NCBI RefSeq assembly: GCF_033115175.1 | Contig: NC_084834.1 | Coordinates: 85,978,462 to 86,042,461, forward strand | Direction: 5' to 3' | Length of the DNA: 64,000 bases | Source: Lepus europaeus | Taxonomy: Eukaryota > Chordata > Mammalia > Lagomorpha > Leporidae | In this document: positions 53,141 through 64,000 of the stretch, in pieces | Numbering within the stretch: the first letter of the stretch is position 1 | Layout of the letters: each line of letters opens with the position of its first letter | The notes under the pieces: model-generated | Databases searched by the model: none | The model's input: only the letters and a program-made list of their open reading frames with translations | What the model was told of the DNA's origin: nothing | Made by a program: the position numbers and the translations under genes

Positions 53141-53517
53141 CTATGGGTTATTTAACTATGTGCTTATTTTCAAAGACTTGAATAATCACCTTGTAACAAT
53201 GATCAGATTTGGTCTATGTTATGTCATGATTTTAAGGAATCTTATTTCAACCAGATATTTTGGATTTTGATATTGGTCTATTATGCTATGTTATATGTGC
53301 GTACATATTGTATGTCCACATGGGGAAATTTTATTAAGAGTTTTATTTTAAATGGCTTTTAGATAAGATTGTCCATAAATTTAAGCTGCTAAAATCAATC
53401 AAAGATACATTTTAATTTGTATGACCTGAATCTGTGTATCATATGTTTTAAACTTGTTGGTAGAAAGAAACTAAAAACATTTTATATGGTTGTGCTTAAG
53501 TTTACTGGTTAAACAAA

Positions 53518-53532
53518 ATAACACTAATTTTT
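53518..53532. repeat. target-site duplication, copy 3 of 3
   Basis: ataacactaattttt, right of the second chimera. Confidence 0.9.
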
Positions 53533-54360
53533 AAAAATAAAATATTTTACATATCATTAACCAAGAAGAAAAAAAAACAAAATGTATGATACTAATTTGA
53601 AACAAACCAACCTCATTTTCTTATTTCACACTGAAACTCCTATCAATCATACTGGCCTCTCATTGCAATTTCTTTTATCTTTAATTGCCTTGTATGGTTT
53701 CTGAAAGTCCTTTTATTTCAATAATTCAGTTGCTCTGTAAGTAGGTTATGTACCCTATTTAGAGTTCATAGAGAGTACAGAATCTAAGACAACCCAATTA
53801 CAAATCTTTGTTTCACTAATATTAAAAGGATACTCTTCTTTCTTTCCTTATTTTTCTGCAGTAATCTTGTTCAAAATATTCTTGAATGTTAACTCAATAC
53901 ATATGTTGCAACACCATCTAATATAACAAAATTAAATGTGAAGCCATTGTAAAAAAAATCATTATTCCATAGGTAATACAGACTCCATTAGAACTATAGT
54001 CAAGTTGAAAACATGGACTGTAAGATGAGTCCTGATTTTAGGAATTTTCTTATGTTAGAAATTGTTTTATAATTGATGAAAAATGTATGATCAGAGCAAT
54101 GTCAATCACCCAGTTTTCATTAAGGTTGCATGATATGACAGTGGAATTTATGGGAGGGAGCAATATATGAATCATTGGTTAATTAATGAGTCAATACAGT
54201 GTTATTCAAAACATTTTCTTATATTTCTGAAAAATAATGGTAATTGTCAAAAATGTTATCAAGAAACAGTTTCATGCGATAATTCATTCCATAGGTTAGA
54301 ATTCAGCCCCTGATTAGTTACTTTTATTTTAAAAGATATTTTTGCATGTGTTTTCTTGTC
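53533..54360. other. unassigned AT-rich sequence
   Basis: No gene or clear repeat seen. Confidence 0.35.
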
Positions 54361-54364
54361 TTTT

Positions 54365-54682
54365 AAGATTTTATTTATTTATTTATTTGCTAGGCAGAGT
54401 CACAGACAGTGAGAGGAAGAGACAGAAAGGTCTTCCATCTGCTGGTTCACTCCTCAAATGGCCGTAATGGCCAGAGCTGGGCTGATCCCAAGCGAGGAGC
54501 CAAGAGTTTCTTCCCAATCTCCCACAAGGGTATGGGGGCCCAAGCACTTGGACATCTTCCACTGCTTCCCCAGACCAAAGCAGAGAGTTGGATCAGAAGA
54601 GGAGCAACCAGCACTAGGACCGGCGCCCATATGGGATGCTGCAGGTGGAGGATTAACCTACTGCGCCACAGTGTTGGCCCCT
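54365..54682 (-). mobile_element. CSINE, minus strand
   Basis: Antisense tail 'aagattttatttatttatttatttgctaggcagagt', body, antisense head ending 'cgccacagtgttggcccc'. Flanked by catgtgttttctt and cacatgttttctt. Confidence 0.92.
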
Positions 54683-54689
54683 CACATGT

Positions 54690-56445
54690 TTTCTTCTAAA
54701 CACAAAATAGTATTGTTGTCCAAGATGGCTTATTTTTAAATTAGAGAAACTTGAAATAATTCCCAAATAGTTAGCTATAAAAAAAATGATCTCACATTTA
54801 GAAGAATGGCTAATATTAAATTGGATCTTACTAACATATCAAGGACTGAACAAAATGTCAATATTATAATTTAAGTTTAAATGAAATAAGGTATGTTAAA
54901 GTGAGCCACTATTATCATTGGTCAGTGTTCTATAGGAGTTGAGAAACCTGCCTCCTGAGTGAATTCATGTTTTCCTACTAATGCGACTTCTAGGTCACGT
55001 AAGTAACATATGCAATGCAGAATATTGTATAATTTATTCTCAATAATAGGCACTTTTATCACTGCGCATAACCACACCCAGGCCAACCAGAACATAAGTT
55101 TTGTAAGCACAAGGATATTCCTTCACTTGTTCAAAACTGAATCCACTGCTCCTAACAATGCCTGGCATTTACTCAGTCTCCATTAATATTTATACAGTCC
55201 AGAAAGGAAAATTTTTTTTTGAACTTCAACTCCTTTTTAATTTGCCCTTAGTTTAGGGAACTAAAAAAATGCCATTAAAATATAATGACCGTCTTGGTAG
55301 CTTTCTCCTTCAACGTGGCGAGGAAATAGGTCCTGTAGAAGCTTCTAGAGAATGCTGGCTGTCTATGCAAACCCTCCTCAGCTCTCTCCCCTACCTGATC
55401 CCGCTGTCACGCAAATCATCTTTGGCTTTTACTTTAACCAAACCAAAACAAAACCCCTCATGAAAAACACTGGCTGGAGGAGAAACTTGCAGAAAAAGCT
55501 GTGAAACTGACACAGGAATCAGAATTGGAGAGGGCCCTAGCCGCTCTTTGTCTCAGAGAACATGGGGGGGGGGGTCACCTGAGTGCCTGAGCTCCTGTGG
55601 GACTCAGTGTGAGGCTTGGGGGTACATTCTAGGTCGTGATCCAGCTCCCTGCTAATGTGCCTGCGAAAGCAATATTAGTCCTGGAGACCTCCATGAGGGT
55701 CTCTTTAGTATTCTTTTCTCTGTTTTTTTCTCTAATGATCTTTGTAAATTCTCTTAAGAAAGATAAAATTGGGATTGTCATATATATTTAATGAAAGGTT
55801 AATCAGAAGCATTTTGTACATAGCCCCTCCCATTGAAGCGTAAAACTTAAAGGAACTTCTCTTGTCCTGTTTTCAAGAGGACAGTGACCAAATAGAAATT
55901 TGGTTTATAGGGAAATACTACTACACAATGAGGTCATTTATTATAAAACTCTGTCTACATTATTTTTGAATCTAGTTTTCATGAAGGCCATAATGAATCT
56001 AAGCAAGAGCCTATCAAAAGGCTTAGTGTTAGTTTGATAAAGTAATTCCAATAGACACTAGTCCTACAATTGTAGAATTACATTGAATACCAATTGTATA
56101 ATTTATATTGATGAAAGAGCTTTATTTGCCTTTATAAAATTCCAAGCAATCCTTGAATGTTCAACAAGCAAAACAAAACAATCATTATATACCACAAAAC
56201 AAATGCAAGAAGATGATGATGGTAGTTTCAAGATCTATTTGTCTATCTGATATCTAAAGATGAAAATATCTAGGGGAGGGAGGGATTCTTAGACATTCTG
56301 AAATCAATATAGTTTTTATGTTTCATAATTTTCAATTTTTAAGAAGTGTCATTTTATCACAGATATTATTTATGATAATAGTTAAGATTTAATGAATATG
56401 TATAATGTGCTAAGATCCTTATTATGTTTCATGTATTGTCATTTT
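54690..56445. other. unassigned sequence
   Basis: Mostly AT-rich. 55300-55700 is GC-richer and contains a G8-type run near 55564-55573; 55620-55690 vaguely resembles an old CSINE body. No gene seen. Confidence 0.35.
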
Positions 56446-56449
56446 GATT

Positions 56450-56690
56450 TCTTATTTATTTACTTATTTAAAGAAAACAATGTTCATATATTTCATATGT
56501 ACAGTTTTAAGAACAAAATATTTCCCACCCTACACTCCCTCAATCCCTCTCTACCACCCATCCTCCACTATCCTTTCTGATTTTTCTTTTAATTTTTGCA
56601 AAGATGTACTCTCAACTTTATAACCAGAAGCTTAATTCTCTTCATTCAAACTAACCAAGGATGCTTAAGAGTTCCAATGACTTTAGTTGG
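56450..56690 (-). repeat. old L1 3' end (tentative)
   Basis: 'tcttatttatttacttatttaaagaaaacaatgttcatatatttcatatgtacagttttaag' followed by a C/T-rich stretch has the layout of the antisense lagomorph L1 3' end, but is much diverged. Confidence 0.45.
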
Positions 56691-56699
56691 GCAATACTT

Positions 56700-58455
56700 C
56701 ACTCAGCACTCTAAAAAAAGGTCTTAAAAATACATTTTCCTTCCAAATAGGAAATGGAGGAAGCACAGTGTTAGAACTACTTAAAAAGCAAAAGTCTCTT
56801 TTGATTTTTACCACATAATGTGTTTGTTTGAAGAAATAGGCACACCTGAAATGTGCCTCTTTGTCAGCCACAATCATTAAAGTGTCGATGTAGACTCAAA
56901 CCATATTTATTAAAAATAACAGCTTGCCCTTTTCCCATCAGCATTGAGGAACAGGATTTCTAAAGCAGCTGTGAATACTAGGTATATCTCTGTGGAAGGT
57001 TTTGGCACTGTTGCTGCAGCTGTTTGTATCCTTAGATGTGGAATCTGTTTTCAGTGATAAAGAAGAGTTTTGTAAAGGTCTGGGAAACACTCTACCACAG
57101 AGAGATTGCGAACAGAAGTAGTTACTGCTTTGCAAGCAAGAAGTCCTGTAATAAGTTCAAGTAATAACCAAAAAGAAACATTCAAAGGTTCTAGCAACTG
57201 GTCCTGTTTCTTTCACATTGCACAAATTACCAAGAGGTATGGAATGGAGAAAATTGTCTAGAGTTAAATTGCTTCTTCTGGCTCAACTGCACTCCTAAAC
57301 TCTTTAGGGAATAAGAAATTCTCCTGGTGGGCTTTTAGGACTCAACCAGGATTAAAGGACATACTCGCTATAAGAAAGTTAATACTGCTGGCCAAAGGCA
57401 GAGTTCCCAAAAAGAAAAATCACAGCAGCTTCTCCTCACAAAAAAATGAAAACACAACATTAGTTTTCCTAAAACCACCAGGGACATTCTTGACCATTCT
57501 GTTTATAACTAGAGTGAATGAACCCAGTACAGAGGGAAATCCTGAGAAAAGAAGGCACTGTGTCTGAAATTAACATGTCTGTGTCTCTGTGTGTGAGTGC
57601 ACGTGCAAGGGCCCACTCTGTTATTCTCCTTAGGTAAAGGGCAGTTTAAGAGAGAATTTCAGACAACTGCTTATAATAGCAGTAAGGAAAATGTGAGGAT
57701 TAAGCGCTCAATACAGAAAAAAAAAAAAATCTAAGAATAATTCTCCACAACTGCTGTTCCAGAAAAGTATGATTTGTAAATGAATACAATTAGTGAGGGT
57801 GTGAGCTAATTATACAACTATGGGAAATGAGTAGAAAGTAATTTTTAGTTTGCAGAGGCATGCATGAAAACAAACAAGAGTAGTGGCTTGCCACAGCAAC
57901 AACATGAAAAATTATCCTTTTGCATAGACACCCAAATATCCATATTAGATTAGCACATACTAGATAGGGAAGATTTCTTGAATGCAAGTTATATTCAAAA
58001 AATGATCTTAAAATCCCTTAAATGCAATAATGTCATCTGTGTGAATAATTCATAGGCTTTATAGCCAATTGCTGTGGCTTGATGAGGTAAAAATATTTTG
58101 TGCATCCAATAAATAAACAAATATATATAATAAAGTTGATTAAAATAGTTTTATTGTTTGATTCCTCTTATTTTATGTTTTTTATTATCATGATTACATA
58201 ATGTGTGCAGTAAATTTCTCACTTAGATTATTCTACTATATGAGTAACTTTACTCAATGAATTATAGTGGAAGACTCCTAAAATTAGATATTATTTGCCT
58301 AATCTAAGACCTATTTTCCTAATCTAAGTTAACATGACAAAGGAAGTGAAATAAAATGTGGCAATTTCACACTTAATAATTTTATATTTTTAAAAATATT
58401 TATATTTTTATATTAGTATAATGCAATAGAAGCTTCTTTTGGGAATAAGTTTGAC
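56700..58455. other. unassigned sequence
   Basis: No convincing gene. A serine-rich open stretch on the minus strand (56938-57135) is noted among the rejected items. Confidence 0.35.
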
Positions 58456-58472
58456 CCACTGAATAAAGACTG

Positions 58473-58660
58473 CATCTTTGCTTAGTAAATACCAAGTTGA
58501 TCTTCTGTATATAAAGATAATTGAAAATGAAACTTGATGAAGAGTGGGATGGGAGATGGAGTGGGAGATGGGAGGGCTGCAGGAGGGAGGGATTTTGGGG
58601 GGGGAAGCCACAACAATGCAAAAGTTGCACTTTCTAAATTCACATTTATTAAATAAAAAA
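58473..58660 (+). mobile_element. short L1 3' end with duplication
   Basis: Contains 'gttgatcttctgtatataaagataattgaaaatgaaacttgatg', a G/A-rich block and 'ttcacatttattaaataaaaaa', an older version of the L1 ends at 38825-39155. The duplication aaagactgcat flanks it. Confidence 0.85.
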
Positions 58661-58739
58661 AAGACTGCATGTTACTTAATACATGATGCAATGTGGGGGA
58701 TACTGCAAATAATATAATTACAGTATTTTATACGTAGTT

Positions 58740-58905
58740 CATTTTAAATTATCAATTGCTTTCACATGTATTATCCCACTTTATCCATGTAAATATACAT
58801 TCAGATTGGTGCTAAATGCTTCCCTTCAAATTTATAGACTGAAATTTGAGGCTCTTAATGATAATTGACTTAAGATGACTCAGCTGGTAACACAGATTGT
58901 AAATC
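58740..58905 (+). repeat. MIR-family remnant (tentative)
   Basis: 'tgctttcacatgtattatcccactttatcc' and 'gactgaaatttgaggctcttaatgataattgacttaagatgactcagctggtaa' fit the 3' half of a MIR3-like element. Confidence 0.55.
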
Positions 58906-59174
58906 TTATGTTATTCTGATTCTTTATAAGTAAAAAATAATGCCCATGTTCACTTGTTTTCATACTAAAAATCTTGCCTCTATAAATTTCTTTAGATTGA
59001 TTAAATTCTGGATTTAGTGCACCAGGCAAAATAAACCAGTATACCATGCAGAAATTACTACTAGGCACCTTTAAGAAGTATAACTTTTTCGAGAATATCA
59101 ATCCATAGGAACTGGGTAAAAGTAGAAATAAGATGTGGTATTCTATTTCACAGAATGACTTCATTTATTTATTT

Positions 59175-61330
59175 CTCAATTTTTTTTTTTTTTTTTGAGA
59201 AACCAAGGGGCAGTGCTGGATTCCTTTTCAGAAAAGCTGCCTCTCTTATGAATGGAGGGTGTGAACATCATTATCATCTGCAGGTGTTTCTCAATCTTAA
59301 GCCCCCTAGACTATGTCATGGCTCAGATTTGGTCCAAGTTCTTGGTACCAATGTCTTGGCAAGAGTCAGACAGTGAATGAATTTTTGGATAAACACTTTG
59401 TCTTGCACAGACCCAGATACCTCTTGTGCCAATTTGATTTTGTCAGCTTCACTGAAGAAAAATCAGTTGTAGCTGCTGACTGTTTATGACATGAACAGAC
59501 ACTTCACCCAATATTTTTTTAACCAGATTCCACTGGAGAAAAAGTATAGACCAGGAGGTTCAGGGGTGGCAGCCAGGAGGGAATTACCGGGACTTTGGAG
59601 ATATGCCATGCGTTCTGGAATAGTCTCTTTGTGGTATGGGGAACACCAGTGTGTCATATGTACTCTTACACCTTGTTCACTGCTGTTGTTAGGGATGGCT
59701 TGAAGGCCAGCACTTCGTGTGAGATGCAGAGTGAGCTACTTCCCATGCTCCCCTGCGAGGCATGCAAGCCTGCACCAGCAAGGTACTTGTCCTGAGCAGC
59801 ATTGGCCACATTGCCCCCAATGATTGGAGACTGGGGTATTATATACAATAATGCTGGCCTGGAGGGTAGTTTCCTAAGAACAGTCATAAACTACTATGTC
59901 TACAGCAGTCAGGGCCAGTTAGTCCAGCCCACACTTGTCATCCTCACAAGGGTCAATGCCTTCACTTCACACTAGTTGCTCTTTGATGTTTTCGGAGACC
60001 AGTGGGTAGTCCATTTCTTCTTTAGGTAAGGCCTGGTAATGATGGCCACCAGCTAGCTGTCTTTATTTACAATAGGCAACTTTCCCTTATTGCTGTGCTG
60101 CAAATTTCATTTGCTTTCTTCAATGTGATATCTGCAGGGAACATCACTAAATCTTCCCTCTGTCGTGATCTATTCCAAAAAATTTTTATGTTCTTTATCC
60201 TTGAGAAAATTAATAGACTTCAAGAAGATGATGCCCACCAAGCAGCTCCCCTTCCAGCCTATGATCATACTGGGGATACCACAAGAGCCACGTTTTGCCT
60301 CAAAAACATCCCACATTTGATTCTTAGTGTGAGAAATAACCCAGTGGAGTATTTTCATGAGACTTGGCATAACCTTGGTGTGGCTATGAATGATATCAGA
60401 CCAAAGCAGGACATGGGACAAAACTCCAACGTTGGTCAGCTGCTAAGTTTGCTTTGCAATCTTTGTAACTTTTAGCAGTTTGGTCATCTCCAACCATTAG
60501 ATGCCAGGTACAAAGTGCTCTCCTGTTTCAGTTCCTGACACCTTGATGGTATCACAATGTAACTCCTTTTCCCCTGTTCTTAATCTGCCCAGCAACATCC
60601 ACCCTTTTCATCTCCCTCATCCTGCCTAAGGCACTGTGTTAGGTTTCAATTGTACCTTTCAAGTTTCTCAACCAATGAGAAACTGGGGAAAGGGACCTCT
60701 GCGTGGCATGGTTAAACGAGATGAGTTTCTGAGGGAGGTGCCTGCTTCCATCTGCTGGTCCCCAATCTCAAGACCAAGTAACAATATACCACTTTCTGCC
60801 TCCTTTATGTTCCTGAGTCCATCCTTTGATGGGTAGGTGGTTTCAAGTGGGCATATTCCCTCATTAGAGCTGAAGATGACAGGGTCTATGATGAACTTCT
60901 GCTCATAAGTTTTCACCTTCTGAACTTCATTAACCTGGAAGCCAAATGCACAGCTGTGATGGATGAAACCAATCACCTGCAGTCATTGTTATGGCCACAC
61001 CAGCCTCTGTCACAGTGTCCAAGGGGAAATCAATGTGGTTTTCTGGGTGATTTTCTAGGTCACAGCAGAAGTCAGGTCCACTTGGTTCCTCAGTGATGGT
61101 GATGTGCCCAGTGATGTTGATATACCCAAAGGAAATGGGAAAGTTGCTGCATGACAGGGAAGTGAATTGGGTGGAGGTCTTTCAGGCTTATGGCAGCATG
61201 AAACTCCATTTCCATATCATCCAATGAGGCATTTGGAGATGAGGTCATGCCATCATTGAAGAGCTGCTGTGCTGTCGTCCATTGTCAAGCACATAGCACA
61301 TGCTCCCTATAATCAGATTGTCTGGAAGGG
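59175..61330 (-). pseudogene. IMPDH2: IMPDH2 processed pseudogene with an internal insertion
   Basis: An intronless copy of inosine-5'-monophosphate dehydrogenase, the enzyme of the first committed step to GTP. It begins with poly-T (about 59178-59195) and a 3'UTR, then in rising coordinates shows the C-terminal domain backwards. Recognisable on the minus strand are DYLISGG near 61300, [32 protein letters not shown] (about 60877-60975), DVFEAKRGSCGIP and LVGII in the first CBS domain (60220-60310), and IIGGNVANAAQ with SLCISHEVLA near the catalytic loop (59720-59830). IMPDH2 fits better than IMPDH1 (DVFEAK). Many frameshifts and stops destroy it. The catalytic Cys is retained within the CIS triplet. 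Between DPVI and DVFEAK lie about 560 bases not belonging to the enzyme (60311-60872). Confidence 0.9.
60311..60872. other. foreign insert in the IMPDH2 retrocopy
   Basis: About 560 bases between two adjacent parts of the enzyme. A 102-codon minus-strand frame (60668-60976) starts in enzyme sequence and runs on into it. No CSINE or L1 hallmark, poly(A) or clear duplication is seen. It may be an old LTR or DNA element. Confidence 0.45.
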
Positions 61331-61334
61331 TGGA

Positions 61335-63750
61335 GCTAGAACGACTTTAGATAATACTATTGTGTTGTATGTCTTTTAAAAAGCTACATGAAAGGATTTG
61401 GATTGCTTTCACTACAAACATAGGATAAATATTTGATAAGATTTAGTCTGATTTGAACATTACCTAATGTACACATGCATCACAACTTCATATGCCACAC
61501 TATAAATGTGCACAGTTTTTATGTGTCAAAATAATAAAAAGAAGTGTAATACTAAATGTTATTAGCTGTTTAAACTTTTGTATAAATCAGATTATTCCTG
61601 AAGTGAGTTTGAAAGAAATCATGGGAAGTATAGGTATTCAGAAATTAGGAGGAATATGTAAGTAGATAATGGATGCTTTAAAGAGAATGGATCCAGGAAA
61701 TAGTCAATTACTATGTTAGTAGTCTATCCTATCCCCTCTCTGCTCCAGAACAACTGTCAAAGGAATTTGTTAAAATGAAAGAACTCTTGGCCCAAGGATA
61801 TCTTACCCCTTAAGGGTCTTCCTATATTTGTTAATGATTTTTTTCAACAATATTTTTTCCTTATTTGATTGTAAGTATGTTATAAATCTTCAGCCATTCT
61901 CAAATTGAAAAGAAACCCTCAAGATATACTTCAAAGTGAATTTTTAGGTTGCATTTGGCTACATGTTCTTTCTGAAACAAGCACAAGTTAGGGTGGGATC
62001 CAAATGCATTTAAGAAAATTAAGGGGACATACACAAACACTGATATGACAAAGAACAAGAACTGACATTTTCTGATTGGTCATTTGGTGACTAATACTAT
62101 TAAAAAGCCCTTCAAATAATAGACAACATCAAAATCATGTCACGAATATGTTTATGGAAATCCAAAGTATGCAAAATAGTTTGGGATTTGGAATAAACTC
62201 ATGTCCATTTCCTCAACTGATTTTCTGAAATAGTGTCATACAGTACAAATAAGGAATTAGACACAGCAGGAGATGAATTGTGTTATGGAAAGTTGTATTC
62301 AGGATTATCATTACCTAAAAGTTACAACCAATTTTTAAAGAAACATGGAATTTCAAAACTACATTCTTTTACTTTAAAAAGAGTTCAGTCTTACAGATAA
62401 GAGGTTTATTTAATAATAGCAATTTTTCAAATAACCAACTATTTTTTCTTCCTTAGTCTAAGTTTATGGGTGTTAGAAACACATACTATAGAGTGTAAAA
62501 AGAAATTCAAAGCCTATTTTTTTCTTCTGAAAAGCTGCTTTATCAAAGCAAATCATTTTCTTTGCAAACTCAGAGTAACCTCAAAAAGTCTGCTAACAAA
62601 GAGAAAACAGATGGACCAACAGTTTCAAAGTTAGTCATGCTTAAAAAGATCTAAAATTGATTTTTAAATAGAAAAAAATCAGCAAAGCATAAAATATAAT
62701 GAGATTCAGAAGAAAATTACAAATTGCTAAGATCTAAAAGGAATTGTCAATTGTTTTCATTTCATGAATGTCAACTATTGTCACTTTATTATTTTTAAAT
62801 GGAATAATTTCTTGCTCACTTACAATATGCATATTTATTTAATAACTAATGATTGAAGATGTAATTGAAACTTTAACATATTATGATTTACTGATAATAT
62901 AAGGAAACTGTGGCTAGAATGGATAAGTGACTTGCATTAGCTTATAAAAACTAATAGATGAATCCATAACCAATTCAAGACTTCCATAGCATTTTTAACA
63001 CTTTCGTGAAGATATCAACAGTAATTTGAGTGCAATGTCACAAGATGTATATTTGATGTAAGAAGAATAAAGAAAAAGTCTTTATATTGAATGTTACATA
63101 ATACTGGCTATTATGTAGTATTTAACAACTCTTAAACTGTGATATGCAGATAGAGTTATATACGCTAATTCTAGAAAAGAATGTATAAACAGAAAAAAAA
63201 TCTTTAAAAGAGTACATGGAAGATATTGTGTAATGGATTGTAAGATATGTAAGTCAAGGCATAAGCAAGTGATGACAAAGCCTACATGTATGCTAACTGA
63301 TCTTCGCAAGCTATGTTGTGCCATGCTAGGCTGTCATTAAAAGTGAAGACATTCTAACAGTATATTGGCTTATAATAGATCTACTTGTGTTCTTCTGATT
63401 GAAGTCATCTAGAGCCAGAAGGAATAATTCTTCCTGGCTACAAAAATGATGTCTCCTCTATTTCAATAGTGGATCTGTTAGAAGGTACAGATACCAGAAT
63501 TATAAAGCTAAGCCAGGCTCATATCCTAGGAATAAAGGTGATGGTTGTCACTAATATCTAAGCAGACTGGCAGATTCTAGTAGGCAGCAAAATTAATTCT
63601 CAATAATACCAACCCTATTGACTGTGTGCTCTGTTAATATTCTAGGTAAATTTCTACAGATCACAATGAGAGGAAAAGTATCAGATCAATATCTAAAACA
63701 CATCCTAATATAAAAGTCATTGCATGCCCTTTTCTAGCTACATTCATATT
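61335..63750. other. unassigned AT-rich sequence
   Basis: About 2.4 kb with no convincing gene, RNA or young repeat. Confidence 0.35.
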
Positions 63751-63752
63751 TC

Positions 63753-64000
63753 TTCTTCTTCTTTTTTTTTTTTTTTTGACAGGCAGAGTTAGTAAGAGAG
63801 AGAGAGAAAGGTCTTCCTTCCGTTGGTTCACCCCCCAAATGGCCGCTATTTCCTCCTGGTCTCCCATGCGGGTGCAGGGCCCAAGCACTTGGGCCATCCT
63901 CCACTGCCTTCCCGGGTTACAGCAGAGAGCTGGACTGGAGGAGGAGCAACCGGGACAGAATCCAGTACCCCAACTGGGACTAGAACCTGGGGTGCCAGCA
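63753..64000 (-). mobile_element. CSINE cut by the window end
   Basis: Poly-T start, 'gacaggcagagttagtaagagagagagagaaaggtcttccttccgttggttcacccccc', then the body. Compared with 9236-9597 about 60 bases are missing after 'atggccgc' (near 63846). The head lies beyond the window. Confidence 0.92.

Larger units (their letters stand above)
51313..53517 (-). mobile_element. second L1/ERV chimera, 5'-inverted
   Basis: 51313-53043 matches 18907-20645 almost base for base, including the L1 3' end, the 300-base unknown block and the ERV-like gag block with its zinc-knuckle remnant. 53044-53517 is the opposite strand of the next part of the same element. In sense it starts with an ordinary L1 3'UTR piece (gttaacacac...gaggagatg, as at 37862-37955), then ERV-like sequence equivalent to about 21765-21900 and 20796-21040 of the first chimera. 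This is the 5' inversion typical of twin priming by L1 reverse transcriptase. Target-site duplications flank the whole. Confidence 0.87.

Noticed and set aside
56938-57135. Serine-rich 65-codon minus-strand frame as an exon
   Set aside because: An acceptor-like ttacag lies upstream, but the frame closes between it and the open stretch, and the protein is not recognisable; support is too thin.
1-64000. CRISPR arrays, operons or phage-like systems
   Set aside because: All repeats are explained by mammalian retroelements and microsatellites; there are no regularly spaced direct repeats and no prokaryotic gene layout.

Overview
The window is nuclear DNA of a lagomorph, most likely the rabbit Oryctolagus cuniculus. 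The main evidence is more than twenty copies of the rabbit C-repeat SINE (CSINE: a tRNA-like head, then (CT)n, then a tail ending aaataaataaatct). There are also several L1 3' ends carrying a C/T-rich stretch followed by attaaataaaag. Older MIR, L2, L1 and MaLR-like remnants fit a placental mammal. There is no operon-like or compact coding structure. It is an AT-rich, gene-poor, retrotransposon-dense stretch. The only candidate exon of a resident gene is at 45291-45779 on the minus strand, and I could not name that gene.

Layout. 1-960: unassigned. 965-18300: an ancient L1 on the minus strand (3' end near 1530, ORF1 end near 18300), split by CSINEs, by a RAB9A retrocopy (3790-4730) and by an SPC25 retrocopy. 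The SPC25 retrocopy is itself split by an 8.4-kb gammaretrovirus-like element (7026-15460). That element has the layout R-U5-PBS...PPT-U3-R instead of two full LTRs. It carries a DNAJA4 retrocopy (11579-12521) and a CSINE. 18380-24045: an L2 into which a complete 5.1-kb L1-type element was inserted with a perfect target-site duplication. This element has a 5'UTR and an intact ORF1, no ORF2, about 2.4 kb related to the nearby endogenous retrovirus, and an L1 3' end.

24046-45290: intergenic or intronic DNA with CSINEs, another L1 remnant, MaLR-like LTRs, two L1 3' ends (37862-39155) and microsatellites. 45291-50786: the candidate terminal exon, then CSINEs and MIRs. 50787-53532: two retrotransposition events at the same target site, giving three copies of one duplication. 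They are an mRNA 3'UTR retrocopy and a second copy of the L1/ERV chimera with a 5' inversion. 53533-64000: CSINEs, an L1 3' end, an IMPDH2 retrocopy (59175-61330) and unassigned DNA.

Most of the interest lies in how L1 machinery moved other RNAs here: host mRNAs (RAB9A, SPC25, DNAJA4, IMPDH2 and one unidentified 3'UTR), SINEs, apparently a retroviral genomic RNA, and a chimeric L1/retrovirus element present in two independent copies. Family assignments are by eye from remembered consensus features, and boundaries marked approximate are uncertain by tens of bases.
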